A stretch of DNA of 58,606 nucleotides from Victivallis lenta (GCF_009695545.1 NZ_VUNS01000031.1:1-58606); one strand, 5' to 3'; numbered from the stretch's first letter, positions 39,735-47,742 are shown. Notes: generated by a model from the sequence alone, not told the origin. Program-made: numbers and translations.

Positions 39735-41072
39735 TCAATTATTGATTCCATAAGCCTTGCGTTTCCTCCATAAAGTTGCCTGATTGATTCCAAGGATCGA
39801 AGCTGCTTCCACGAGAGAAGAGGAGGTTGTCAGAACCTCACGGATATAATTTTCTTCGAGTTGTTCCAACGTAAGCCTGCCGTTCGGCGACACCTCGCCT
39901 TTTAAATGTTGCAGGGCATCCGGCAGATGGTGTAACAGCACGGTATCACTGTCAGTAAGAATGACGCCCCGCTCGACTGCATTGCGCAATTCCCGCAAAT
40001 TTCCCGGCCACGGATAGGCTTTAATCGCCTCCGATGCCTCAGGAGAAAATCCCCGGATCAATTTGCGGTTCGCCGCCGCGAAGAATCTCAGCATATTCTC
40101 CGCCAGCATTTCAAGATCCTCCGGCCGTTCCCGCAATGGCGGAATTTCCAATTGAAACACGTTCAGGCGATAAAAGAGATCTTCGCGAAAAGCTCCGGTT
40201 TTGACTGCTTCTTCCAGATTGCGGTTGGTCGCGGCAATCAGCCGGACATCGGCCTGCCGCGGCGTGGGATCACCGACCCGCTCATACTCATGATCCTGCA
40301 GGAAGCGCAGAAGCTGCGGCTGAATCGAAGCCGTCAGGTCGCCGATTTCATCCAGAAAGAGCGTTCCGTGGTCGCAGCCGGCAATGCGGCCGGGATTCTC
40401 ACGGACGGCTCCGGTAAAGGCTCCGCGCGCGTGACCGAAAAGCTCGCTGGCCAGCAGTTCCGGCTGCAGCGTCGGACACGAAACGATTCCGAGCGGCTGG
40501 GCTGCCCGCGGGCTCCAGCCGTGGATTGCTTTCGCCAGAATGGTTTTGCCGGTTCCGCTCTCGCCCCGGATCAGGACGGCGGCTTCGCTCGCCGCCACGT
40601 GGCGGGCCATCTCCAGCGTCCGCTGCATTTTCAGGTTGCTGGAGACGAACACTCCGTCGGGACGCAGGCTTTTCAGGTCTTCCTCCAGGCGGTCCAGGCG
40701 GCGCTCGATGCAGAGCGCCTTTTCCACCTTTTCAAGAACAAGCCCGAGCTTTTCCAATGCAAACGGCTTTTCGATGTAATCGAAGGCACCGCGCTTCATC
40801 GCCTCCACGGCGGTATCCACAGAGGAGTAGGCCGTCATGACCACAATTTTCAGCCAGGGGGAATCTGCGAGTAATTTCGGCAGCAGTTCCAGCCCGCTCT
40901 CCGGCCCGAGCCGCAAATCAAGGAAAGCAAGATCGAACTTGTGAAGCCGGTTCTCCGCAAACCCTTCCCGGGCGGAACCGGCCTGCCGGACCTGCTGGCC
41001 ATGCGATTTCAGCCAGAGCGTCAGGGACTTCCGGATGTTGGCTTCATCATCGATCACAAGGATGTTCAACAT
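39735..41072 (-). CDS. NtrC-family sigma-54-dependent response regulator
   Basis: A 445-residue enhancer-binding protein. The receiver domain has VIDDEANIRKSL, phosphoacceptor Asp near residue 52 in LAFLDLRLG, and VVMTAYSSVD. The AAA+ domain has Walker A RGESGTGKTILA, the sigma-54 contact loop RGAFTGAVRE, FLDEIGDL and ATNRNLEEAV. A C-terminal Fis-type helix-turn-helix (ILGINQATLWRKRKAYGI) binds DNA. It starts 16 bases after the betaine-binding-protein gene, so it belongs to that operon and to the loop it probably controls. It replaces the usual OmpR-type KdpE next to kdp. Confidence 0.95.
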   Translation of the reverse strand: MLNILVIDDEANIRKSLTLWLKSHGQQVRQAGSAREGFAENRLHKFDLAFLDLRLGPESGLELLPKLLADSPWLKIVVMTAYSSVDTAVEAMKRGAFDYIEKPFALEKLGLVLEKVEKALCIERRLDRLEEDLKSLRPDGVFVSSNLKMQRTLEMARHVAASEAAVLIRGESGTGKTILAKAIHGWSPRAAQPLGIVSCPTLQPELLASELFGHARGAFTGAVRENPGRIAGCDHGTLFLDEIGDLTASIQPQLLRFLQDHEYERVGDPTPRQADVRLIAATNRNLEEAVKTGAFREDLFYRLNVFQLEIPPLRERPEDLEMLAENMLRFFAAANRKLIRGFSPEASEAIKAYPWPGNLRELRNAVERGVILTDSDTVLLHHLPDALQHLKGEVSPNGRLTLEQLEENYIREVLTTSSSLVEAASILGINQATLWRKRKAYGINN

Positions 41073-41088
41073 TTTCGCCGTTATCCTT

Positions 41089-42003
41089 CTATTTGTCTTC
41101 TCCCGCCAGGCCATAAACCTCAATCGCCTTTTCCGCCAGCAGCAGAATTCCCTGGCCCGGTTCATTGCCGATAATCTTCCCCTCAAATTCATTCCGGTAT
41201 TTTTTCAAATCCGCAATGGTTTCCACCGGCGCATATTCGGGGACTGCAATTCCCATCATCGCTCCCGGCAGATTCACGCCGAGATCGACAACTCTGTCGC
41301 GGATCCGGGCAAACTCGTTTTTATGGTAGTTCGGCAGCCACACCGTCACCATAACATCCTGAGTCCCGTTGGCCAGCGCTTCGAACGCAATCGGAATTGT
41401 GGTCGAAACGTTGGAGACTTCGCATTTCAGGTGTTCTTCCAGCAGGATTTTCAGCATTGCATTGGTCGCCAGTTCGTTATGAAAGCCGATATCGACCATT
41501 TTGATCTTCGCTCCGGGCTGCGGGCGCACGCCTTTCAGGAATGCTGCCTGCAATTCCGGGTTTCGTTTCAGCCACTCCCGGGCGCCTTTGCCGTAGTCGC
41601 CGTCGCTTTCATAACAGATCAGCGACAGGGAGTCAAGGTCAGTCGTTTTCCATTTGAATTGCCGGAAAAATTTCGCAAGTTCCGGATAATCCTTATCAAA
41701 CCCTTTCCTGACAATTGTATGGACGTTCTCCGCCTCTCCAAATACTTTTTCCGGGTCTTTCAGGTATTTGATCGGCAGCTCGGCATTCATCCAGTGAGGA
41801 CTCCACGCGGTAATGGCGGCATACCGATCATTTTTAATCGCATAAGCCATCTCTTCGATCATGGCGGGAGTTGTCGAGGTGATGACTCGGAATCCCTTGC
41901 CGCCGGCCGAATCCTTTCCGTTTTTCAGATTGAAAAAAATCAGGAAAGCCGCGCAGACCGCCAATATGATCGTATTTTCAATTCTTTTTCTCGTCCATTT
42001 CAT
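41089..42003 (-). CDS. opuAC: Glycine-betaine-type ABC transporter substrate-binding protein
   Basis: A 304-residue OpuAC-family binding protein with an N-terminal membrane anchor (TIILAVCAAFLIFF) and no lipobox. Betaine-pocket segments are visible: ITAWSPHWMN, EAENVHTIVRKGF and VTVWLPNYHKN. The segment order is unusual. The WSPHW lobe comes first, the IGFHNELATN...VPEYAP lobe second, and the piece resembling IIGxDPGxGI, which begins Bacillus OpuAC, is at the very C-terminus (KIIGNEPGQGI). It overlaps the permease stop (ATGA). It delivers compatible solutes such as glycine or proline betaine to the permease. Confidence 0.88.
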   Translation of the reverse strand: MKWTRKRIENTIILAVCAAFLIFFNLKNGKDSAGGKGFRVITSTTPAMIEEMAYAIKNDRYAAITAWSPHWMNAELPIKYLKDPEKVFGEAENVHTIVRKGFDKDYPELAKFFRQFKWKTTDLDSLSLICYESDGDYGKGAREWLKRNPELQAAFLKGVRPQPGAKIKMVDIGFHNELATNAMLKILLEEHLKCEVSNVSTTIPIAFEALANGTQDVMVTVWLPNYHKNEFARIRDRVVDLGVNLPGAMMGIAVPEYAPVETIADLKKYRNEFEGKIIGNEPGQGILLLAEKAIEVYGLAGEDK

Positions 42004-42845
42004 TTTTCATCCTCCTGTTTGAAGGCTGTTCCCGTCGCCTGCAGCGTCCGGTCCAGAATGATGGCGATCACGACAATCACAATACCGCCTTCAAAAGCGA
42101 CTCCCTTCTCTCCATTGCAAATTGCGCCCCACACCACGCTGCCGACGCCCTGCGCACCGACCAGCGAAGCGATGACGACCATCGACAGCGCGAGCATGAC
42201 CGTCTGGTTCAGGCCCGCCCGGATCGACGTGAGCGCAGTCGGCAGCTCAAGGTCGAACAGCCGGTTCATCGGCGTCGCCCCGAATGCTTCGGAACACTCC
42301 AGCAGATCCTTCGGCGTGTTTTCGATGCCGAGCACGGTCATGCGCACGATCGGCGGCAGAGCGAACACCACGGTCGCAAAAACGCCGGAGGTGTTGCTGA
42401 TCGAAAAGAACGCGATCGCCGGCACCAGATAGACATAGGCCGGCATCGTCTGCATGATGTCCAGCAGCGGCAGCACGATTTTCTTGAGCCATTTGCTGAA
42501 CGTCATCAATACCGCCAGCGGCAGGCCGATTGCGACTGCGGCCGCCGTGCAGATGATCACCAGCGCCATCGTTTCCATCGCCGACTCCCAGAGGCCGAGC
42601 ATGATGACCAGCATCATGCCGCAGGCGGAGCCGAACGTCAGCAGCTTGCGCCGGCCGCTGACGACGAAGATCACTGCGCAGAAAATCAGCAGCATCGCCC
42701 ACTCCGGCGGAGCGCAGAGTATGTTTTTAAGCCCGTCCACAACAGAATCGATACTGCGTGAACACCAGCGCGTGAAATCTGCGCAATGGACAACCGCCCA
42801 GTCGAGGAAACGTTCAAAATATTGTCCGATCGGTAGTCTGATCAT
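42000..42845 (-). CDS. opuAB: Glycine-betaine-type ABC transporter permease
   Basis: A 281-residue inner-membrane protein of the ProW/OpuAB family. An N-terminal amphipathic stretch (FERFLDWAVVHC) and about seven helices follow, with the cytoplasmic coupling loop ECSEAFGATPMNRLFDLELP (the EAA motif region) and NQTVMLALSMVVIASLVGAQ typical of betaine permeases. It overlaps the ATPase stop by four bases and the binding-protein start by four bases, so the three genes are translationally coupled. Confidence 0.93.
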   Translation of the reverse strand: MIRLPIGQYFERFLDWAVVHCADFTRWCSRSIDSVVDGLKNILCAPPEWAMLLIFCAVIFVVSGRRKLLTFGSACGMMLVIMLGLWESAMETMALVIICTAAAVAIGLPLAVLMTFSKWLKKIVLPLLDIMQTMPAYVYLVPAIAFFSISNTSGVFATVVFALPPIVRMTVLGIENTPKDLLECSEAFGATPMNRLFDLELPTALTSIRAGLNQTVMLALSMVVIASLVGAQGVGSVVWGAICNGEKGVAFEGGIVIVVIAIILDRTLQATGTAFKQEDEK

Positions 42846-44068
42846 TTGGATTCTCCAGTTGTACCGTTGTAGGAAGCAAGGCAGGCCAGCAGCGCGCCGC
42901 TGGTGATGACGCCGAGAAAACGGCGTTCATCGTCCACGACCGCGATCGGCGCGGTCGATTCGCCCATCTGCATAACCACCTCTTTCAGCGGAGCGGAACG
43001 GTTGATGGTCTTGATGTTCATATCCATCATCGATTGCGCGGTCACATTGGGTTCACCCATGTGCTCGCGCACTTTCCGCGCCCAGACCAGGCCGTAGATC
43101 ACCCCCTGGTCGTTGGTCGCGAACAGCGACGACAGGCCGCTTTCGCGGATTTTATGCAGCATGGTCTGCGGGCCGTCGCTCAGGTGCAGATAATCGTAGA
43201 CCGGCTTCATGATCGAACCGGCGGTGATGACCTTGGTTTTGTCCGCCGCGTTCACAAACTTCGCGACATAATCGTTGGCCGGATGGCTCAGAATCTCCTC
43301 CATCGTCCCGAGCTGGGCGATCTCGCCATCCTTCATGATCAGCACGCGGTCTGCGAGCCGGATCGCTTCGTCGAGGTCGTGGGTGATGAAGATCACGGTC
43401 TTGCCGAGCTTTTTCTGAAGCGCCCGGATCTCATTCTGCATTTCGCGCCGGATCAGCGGATCGAGCGCCGAAAGCGCCTCGTCCATGATGATGATCTCCG
43501 GGTCCGCCGCCAGTGCGCGGGCGATGCCGACGCGCTGGCGCATCCCGCCGGAGAGCTGGTCCGGATAACGGTCCGCGTAATCGGCCAGCCCGACGAGCGC
43601 CAGCACTTCGCGCGCTCTGGCGCGCCGGGTTTCACGCGGTACTCCGGCGATCTTCAGCGCATAGGCTGCATTGTCCAGCACCGTCAAATGCGGGTAGAGT
43701 GCGAACTGCTGGAACACCATTCCGATCCGGCGGCGGCGCAAGTCACGCAACTGCCTTCTGCTGAGTGCGGTAACTTCCGTGTCGTCGATGAAAATCTTTC
43801 CGTCCGACGGCTCGATCAGCCGGTTGATGGTGCGGATCAGCGTGCTTTTGCCGCTGCCGGAAAGTCCCATCACCACAAAAAGTTCGCCGCGGCGGATGGT
43901 AAAATTGATGTCGTGAACACCGACACTGCACTGGGTTGCTTTATATACTTCTTCCCGGGTCTTGCCCGCTTTGAACAGTTCGGCGGCTTTCCTGTGATGC
44001 CGCCCGAAGATTTTGGTCAGCCCTTCTATCCTGACCAGATCTTCCGTTTTATCCAACTGATCCATCAT
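42842..44068 (-). CDS. opuAA: Glycine-betaine-type ABC transporter ATPase with CBS domains
   Basis: A 408-residue ATPase of the ProV/OpuAA family. The long N-terminal lead (AELFKAGKTREEVYKATQC) precedes Walker A GLSGSGKST. The signature is LSGGMRQRVGIARAL and Walker B IIIMDEALSALDP. Two C-terminal CBS domains (about residues 285-400) could sense ionic strength or a nucleotide, as shown for other OpuA systems. GGGAGG precedes two adjacent ATGs, 44068 and 44065. It is the first gene of the sigma-54 operon opuAA-AB-AC-regulator. Confidence 0.93.
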   Translation of the reverse strand: MMDQLDKTEDLVRIEGLTKIFGRHHRKAAELFKAGKTREEVYKATQCSVGVHDINFTIRRGELFVVMGLSGSGKSTLIRTINRLIEPSDGKIFIDDTEVTALSRRQLRDLRRRRIGMVFQQFALYPHLTVLDNAAYALKIAGVPRETRRARAREVLALVGLADYADRYPDQLSGGMRQRVGIARALAADPEIIIMDEALSALDPLIRREMQNEIRALQKKLGKTVIFITHDLDEAIRLADRVLIMKDGEIAQLGTMEEILSHPANDYVAKFVNAADKTKVITAGSIMKPVYDYLHLSDGPQTMLHKIRESGLSSLFATNDQGVIYGLVWARKVREHMGEPNVTAQSMMDMNIKTINRSAPLKEVVMQMGESTAPIAVVDDERRFLGVITSGALLACLASYNGTTGESK

Positions 44069-44131
44069 AAGTCCTCCCTGACGGCTGCATTAACTTACCG
44101 ATTCCATATCAAATTGTTCGTAACAGCAGAA

Positions 44132-44147
44132 GCAAAATACATGCCAA
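44132..44147 (-). promoter_or_regulatory. Sigma-54 core promoter for the betaine-transporter/regulator operon
   Basis: The minus strand reads TTGGCATGTATTTTGC, again GG-N10-GC and sharing TTGGCAT with the other two promoters. It lies 64 bases ahead of the ATPase start, giving a leader of about 50 bases. Confidence 0.8.
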
Positions 44148-44230
44148 TACCGAAATCGGCGGAAAAAGCAGAGAGCGGAAAGAGTTTTTGCAATTCGATA
44201 ATTCAAAATGCAATATTCTGATTTTAAAAA

Positions 44231-44243
44231 TTGCATTTTGCAA
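44231..44243. promoter_or_regulatory. Enhancer dyad TTGCA-N3-TGCAA upstream of the betaine-transporter promoter
   Basis: TTGCATTTTGCAA is identical to the dyad at the kdp promoter and centred about 105 bases upstream of the GC element. Additional half sites TTGCA (44188-44192) and TGCAA (44209-44213) lie between. Because the regulator gene is in this operon, autoregulation is expected. Confidence 0.7.
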
Positions 44244-44261
44244 TGTGATTTCTGCGATCTT

Positions 44262-45200
44262 TTATTGGGGATGCCGTCCGGCGGACCGCCGCCCCTTTGG
44301 AGGGGAAGCCATCCGCAATCCGGCCAGCACAAGAATAATTCCGAGAATGTTATAGAACGACAAGTGTTCCCCCAGAAAAAGCCAGGCGCCGAGCAGCGTG
44401 AATACCGGAGAGAGATTCTGCAGCAACCCCAGTTTCCAGAGCGACACCCGGGGCATCGCCTCCGACCAGGCGATAAAAGCCGCTGCCGTGGGAACCAGAC
44501 CCAGAAGAACAATCGCTCCCCATGCGTCCCAGCCGGCCGGAATGATGAGCTGTGAATGGAAAATAAGAAGAAACGGAATTACCATGACAGCAGACGCCAG
44601 CTCGCAATACCCCATCAGGACAACGCGATTCGGGGCCGCCATCAGTTTCCGGCCGATTGCGGAGCCGATCACCCACGACACGGCGGAACCGATCAAGGCA
44701 AGCTGCCCCAGCCAGCTGGCGAAACCGTAATGGAATCCGCGCATGGAAATCATATTAAGGACAAACATGCATCCCAGCAGTCCGCATCCCACAGCCAGAA
44801 TTTCACGGCGTTCCGTGGGATGGCGACGGATCAGTTTCCACACGATTGCGATAATCGCCGGACCGGATTCCAGAAACAGTGCGGCTGTGATTGCGCTCGC
44901 GGTCTGCTGGCCGATGAAAAAAAGCAGGCTCATCAGGAACAGCATGAAAAAAGCCACCGCAAGCATCTGCATGAATTCACGGAGCGAACGAAACCGCAGC
45001 GACTCCTTCCGCCACGCGGCATATCCGAGAATAGCCGCCGAACCGATCAGAAAGCGGTAAAACACCAGGGAAACCGGATCGACTCTGGCGTCGCCGCCGA
45101 GCAGAAAGCGCGCAACAAGGAACGCACTGCTCCAGCATACAATCGCCAGCAAGGCCAGCCGGAAACCGACCAGTTCGGCATTCTTGGAAAGCAAAGTCAT
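44262..45200 (-). CDS. EamA/DMT-superfamily transporter
   Basis: A 312-residue protein with about ten membrane helices in two EamA repeats, beginning GFRLALLAIVCWSSAFLVAR and ending near FTLLGAWLFLGEHLSFYNIL. PVSLVFYRFLIGSAAILG and AAFIAWSEAMPRVSLWKLGL are typical. Such carriers move amino acids or small metabolites, usually outward. It follows the opine-synthase homologue and a hypothetical gene in the same direction with a 57-base gap, so it may export their product or be independent. The ribosome site is weak. Confidence 0.82.
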   Translation of the reverse strand: MTLLSKNAELVGFRLALLAIVCWSSAFLVARFLLGGDARVDPVSLVFYRFLIGSAAILGYAAWRKESLRFRSLREFMQMLAVAFFMLFLMSLLFFIGQQTASAITAALFLESGPAIIAIVWKLIRRHPTERREILAVGCGLLGCMFVLNMISMRGFHYGFASWLGQLALIGSAVSWVIGSAIGRKLMAAPNRVVLMGYCELASAVMVIPFLLIFHSQLIIPAGWDAWGAIVLLGLVPTAAAFIAWSEAMPRVSLWKLGLLQNLSPVFTLLGAWLFLGEHLSFYNILGIILVLAGLRMASPPKGRRSAGRHPQ

Positions 45201-45257
45201 AATCCGTAAAAATTTGGTAAGTCAAGAAAAACTGTTCCGGCAAAGCCTTTTACAGAA

Positions 45258-45851
45258 TCAGTAAAGAGAGAAAATCCCGGGAGGAACGCCCCGCCAGTTG
45301 TTCGTCACACAATGTACGGGAACCGGCGTCCGGGGCGACAGGGCGGAGATCAGGCGCTGCCGCCTCTGCCGCCAGTGTTCCTTCGTCGCCGGCAGGGCGC
45401 AGACGGCCGCGGCAAATTCCGGGCTGTACAAAGCTTCCGCCAACTGCGCGTAGCGGAAAAACTCAGCCATCGGGCGGTCCAGGCGGGCATTGCGCAGGAT
45501 GACCTGCCGCAGACGTTCCCTGTGGGATTCCGGCAATACCGCGCTGCGCAGTGCTTTGCAGATTTTCAGCTTGATGTATCCGGCCTCCACGCAACAGGGA
45601 TCTGCTTCCAGAAAACGCACGGCTTCTTCGATCGCGTCCAGTTCTCCGGCCTGAATCCGCTGATATAGAGAAGGCGTATGTGCGGGCGCGCTCCCGTTGA
45701 AATAATCGAAAAAACGGAACGCCTCCTGAAAAGCGCGTGCCGCTTTCTGCCGCAGAACCTTGTCACTGTCGGGCTTTGAAAGGCGGCGGATGGCTCCATA
45801 ATGCCGTCCCACCAATTTTTCCTGGTGCTTGATTTCCGCAATCGTGATCAT
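45258..45851 (-). CDS. Hypothetical protein, second gene of the opine-synthase unit
   Basis: A 197-residue protein I do not recognise. It is mainly alpha-helical with no signal peptide or membrane helix: IKHQEKLVGRHYGAIRRLSK, AARAFQEAFRFFDYF, LDAIEEAVRFLEADPCCVEA, FFRYAQLAEALYSPEFAA. Cys-Cys near the middle could bind metal but lacks partners. GGAGG eight bases before the ATG at 45851 fixes the start; longer frames run into the upstream gene. It lies 31 bases after the CEOS homologue and should be co-transcribed with it from the sigma-54 promoter. Confidence 0.65.
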   Translation of the reverse strand: MITIAEIKHQEKLVGRHYGAIRRLSKPDSDKVLRQKAARAFQEAFRFFDYFNGSAPAHTPSLYQRIQAGELDAIEEAVRFLEADPCCVEAGYIKLKICKALRSAVLPESHRERLRQVILRNARLDRPMAEFFRYAQLAEALYSPEFAAAVCALPATKEHWRQRRQRLISALSPRTPVPVHCVTNNWRGVPPGIFSLY

Positions 45852-45882
45852 GAATTCAACCTCCATAAAAGACAGTGGTTCG

Positions 45883-46917
45883 TTAAGCCAATGAGACATT
45901 TTCCAGTATTTCAACCGGTCGCCCGGAATTCCGTCGCATCTTGTGCCGGGCAATTTTCATCGGTTTGAAACTGGTTCGGCAATACCAGTCACGAAGATCA
46001 AGAAAACGCCGGACATCCGGCATGAAAAAGTAATGACTCAGAATCGGACTCAGATAACTGCTTACCGTCTGAAAATAGAAAGACGGCGAATTCGGCACTT
46101 CATAAAAGCAATGCCCATTCTCCCAGTACACCGGATTCAGCAGCGAAGTGTAATGGGTTCCTTCGATCGTGCCGCCGGCATCCGCGGAAGCGTCGATAAA
46201 CAAACAGCCCGGCTTGGCGCGCTTCAGTTCGTCACGGGAAATTACATGATTGCTGTGCGGAAAAGTCTCGATACCATTGATTACAATATCAAATGAGGGC
46301 AATTCTTCGAGGAATTCGCTTATCGTTTTGCGGTAGAACATGCGGATATCGGAAGTGAATTTGCTGATTGCCCAATAGCCGCCCTGGGCAACATTACCGG
46401 AGGAGAGCACGGCAACCCGGGTGGCCGGTTCCGGCAGCTTCCCCCACGAAAGCAGTGCATGCTGCACGGAAGCCACTCCCGCGTAAAAACTGTTTTTCCA
46501 GAGAAAATCACGGGGGATGAAGGGGATCTTACAGGTCTGTCCGTTGAAAGTGACGGTCGGAGAGATATTGTCGATATCCACAACCGTGAGTGCAAGTTCC
46601 TTTGCAATCTGCATGAATTCTGCGGAAGGGGCCTCATGGGGATGGGTCCAGCCGATAATCAGCTGTCCTTTGCGAAGATGGCGGTAGTCCTCCGGCTGGA
46701 TCAGTTTCAACGAAAAAATCGCATCGCAACTGGAAAACACTTCCTGCCGTGTGGCAATTTGAGCTCCTCGTCGTCGATATTCATCGGGGGGAATGCCCAG
46801 GGTATCACCGAATTTTTCATCGATTACGAGATGATTCTCAGATGTTCGCATATCCTGCGGGAGCAAGGCGACCCGCCTTTCTCCCGGAAAATCCGGCCTG
46901 ATCAATCCCAATCGCAT
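45883..46917 (-). CDS. ceo: N5-(carboxyethyl)ornithine synthase homologue
   Basis: A 344-residue NADPH-dependent opine-type dehydrogenase related to alanine dehydrogenase. The Lactococcus enzyme condenses pyruvate with ornithine (or lysine). Matching blocks are LIRPDFPGERRVALLP, with the conserved Arg pair, FSLKLIQPEDYRHLRKGQ, IIGWTHPHE, KNSFYAGVASVQHALL, VAVLSSGNVAQGG as the nucleotide loop, RMFYRKTISEF, DIVINGIE and IDASADAGGTIEGTHYTS. It is about 30 residues longer than the Lactococcus protein at the C-terminus. AAGGAG lies eight bases before the ATG at 46917. A sigma-54 promoter and two enhancer dyads of the same type as at kdp and opuA lie just upstream, suggesting osmotic control. Confidence 0.85.
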   Translation of the reverse strand: MRLGLIRPDFPGERRVALLPQDMRTSENHLVIDEKFGDTLGIPPDEYRRRGAQIATRQEVFSSCDAIFSLKLIQPEDYRHLRKGQLIIGWTHPHEAPSAEFMQIAKELALTVVDIDNISPTVTFNGQTCKIPFIPRDFLWKNSFYAGVASVQHALLSWGKLPEPATRVAVLSSGNVAQGGYWAISKFTSDIRMFYRKTISEFLEELPSFDIVINGIETFPHSNHVISRDELKRAKPGCLFIDASADAGGTIEGTHYTSLLNPVYWENGHCFYEVPNSPSFYFQTVSSYLSPILSHYFFMPDVRRFLDLRDWYCRTSFKPMKIARHKMRRNSGRPVEILENVSLA

Positions 46918-46969
46918 ATCTTTGGTCTCCTTCTGTCGTTGAAAGATGAGAGCTTGAAATTCTTTATCA

Positions 46970-46985
46970 GCAAAAATAATGCCAA
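46970..46985 (-). promoter_or_regulatory. Sigma-54 core promoter for the opine-synthase unit
   Basis: The minus strand reads TTGGCATTATTTTTGC, GG-N10-GC, the third copy of the TTGGCAT-N5-TTGC pattern. It is 53 bases ahead of the CEOS start. Confidence 0.78.
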
Positions 46986-47050
46986 TGCCGATACCGCCGT
47001 TTGTCTTGCATAAACGCCGGGAGGAGAGCCGAATGAAGTTCCAGACGCAT

Positions 47051-47094
47051 TTGCAAAGTGCAATTTTGAAGAATCTGAAAATTGTACTTTGCAA
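47051..47094. promoter_or_regulatory. Two enhancer dyads upstream of the opine-synthase promoter
   Basis: TTGCAAAGTGCAA (47051-47063) is a perfect TTGCA-N3-TGCAA dyad. TTGTACTTTGCAA (47082-47094) matches with one change. Their centres are 31 bases apart (about three helical turns) and lie about 87 and 118 bases upstream of the GC element, suited to cooperative binding of an NtrC-type activator. Confidence 0.7.
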
Positions 47095-47503
47095 TCAGAA
47101 AAATCTCTTCCGGGAACCGGGATGAGCCGGATCATTCACGGAACGGCAGACTCCGGCCTGAAAATCATGCGGCAGGGATTATAAAAAGATTGCAGGAACC
47201 CATGCAGGCTGCAGCCGTAACACGCGAACGACGGCAATATTACCGATCCAGATGGTTCCCGATGAGATTGCCGCGGCAATTGCCGCCATTCATACCAATT
47301 ATCCAAACCCAATTATTTCTTGCCCGGAACAGGAACTGGGTGATGATATGGAGAGCCTGCCGTGGAAACAATGGAAAAATACCCATGCCAAGGTTGACGG
47401 CTTCCGGTATAAGCGGGATCAGCAACTTGCAATCGGACAAACTCAATAAACAATGAGATACCCATGATAATCATAAAAACAAGCTTCACATCCCACGAAA
47501 AAA
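47095..47503. other. Gene-free stretch upstream of the opine-synthase unit
   Basis: About 400 bases with only short overlapping frames on both strands (for example 47252-47449 plus and 47240-47446 minus). None has family motifs or good ribosome sites. Apart from its enhancer-bearing edge I see nothing definite in it. Confidence 0.4.
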
Positions 47504-47550
47504 CCGGGAGAGCGCCGGTGTCAATCATGGCACGACACCGGTACTCCCGG
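47504..47550 (-). terminator. Strong intrinsic terminator after the UvrA2/small-ORF unit
   Basis: Arms CCGGGAG/CTCCCGG and GCCGGTGTC/GACACCGG form a long stem that on the minus strand is followed by CGGTTTTTTCG. This is the clearest rho-independent terminator in the window. It lies eight bases beyond the stop of the small basic ORF. Confidence 0.85.
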
Positions 47551-47557
47551 AAACATT

Positions 47558-47737
47558 TTACATGTCGTCGCTGTTTTTCTCAACAGCGTTACAGCGTTTT
47601 AAACTATGCTTCCTGATCCGGATCTGTGGGCCTCGCATTCTGGAATAAAGAGGCTTGCGCCGCTTGACATAATTGATGAAATCGGTCACGTTTTCTACCA
47701 TACTCCTGACTGATTTAGAAAAATTGTGCGCATCCAC
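47558..47737 (-). CDS. Small basic hypothetical protein downstream of uvrA2
   Basis: A 59-residue frame starting at GTG (47737) five bases after the UvrA2 stop and ending eight bases before the terminator. The peptide is Lys/Arg-rich in the middle (NYVKRRKPLYSRMRGPQIRI). GGAGG is present but too close to the GTG. An internal ATG 12 codons in is also preceded by AGGAG at short distance. Its exact fit between stop and terminator argues for a real co-transcribed gene, but nothing is known of its role. Confidence 0.4.
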   Translation of the reverse strand: MDAHNFSKSVRSMVENVTDFINYVKRRKPLYSRMRGPQIRIRKHSLKRCNAVEKNSDDM

Positions 47738-47742
47738 CTCCG

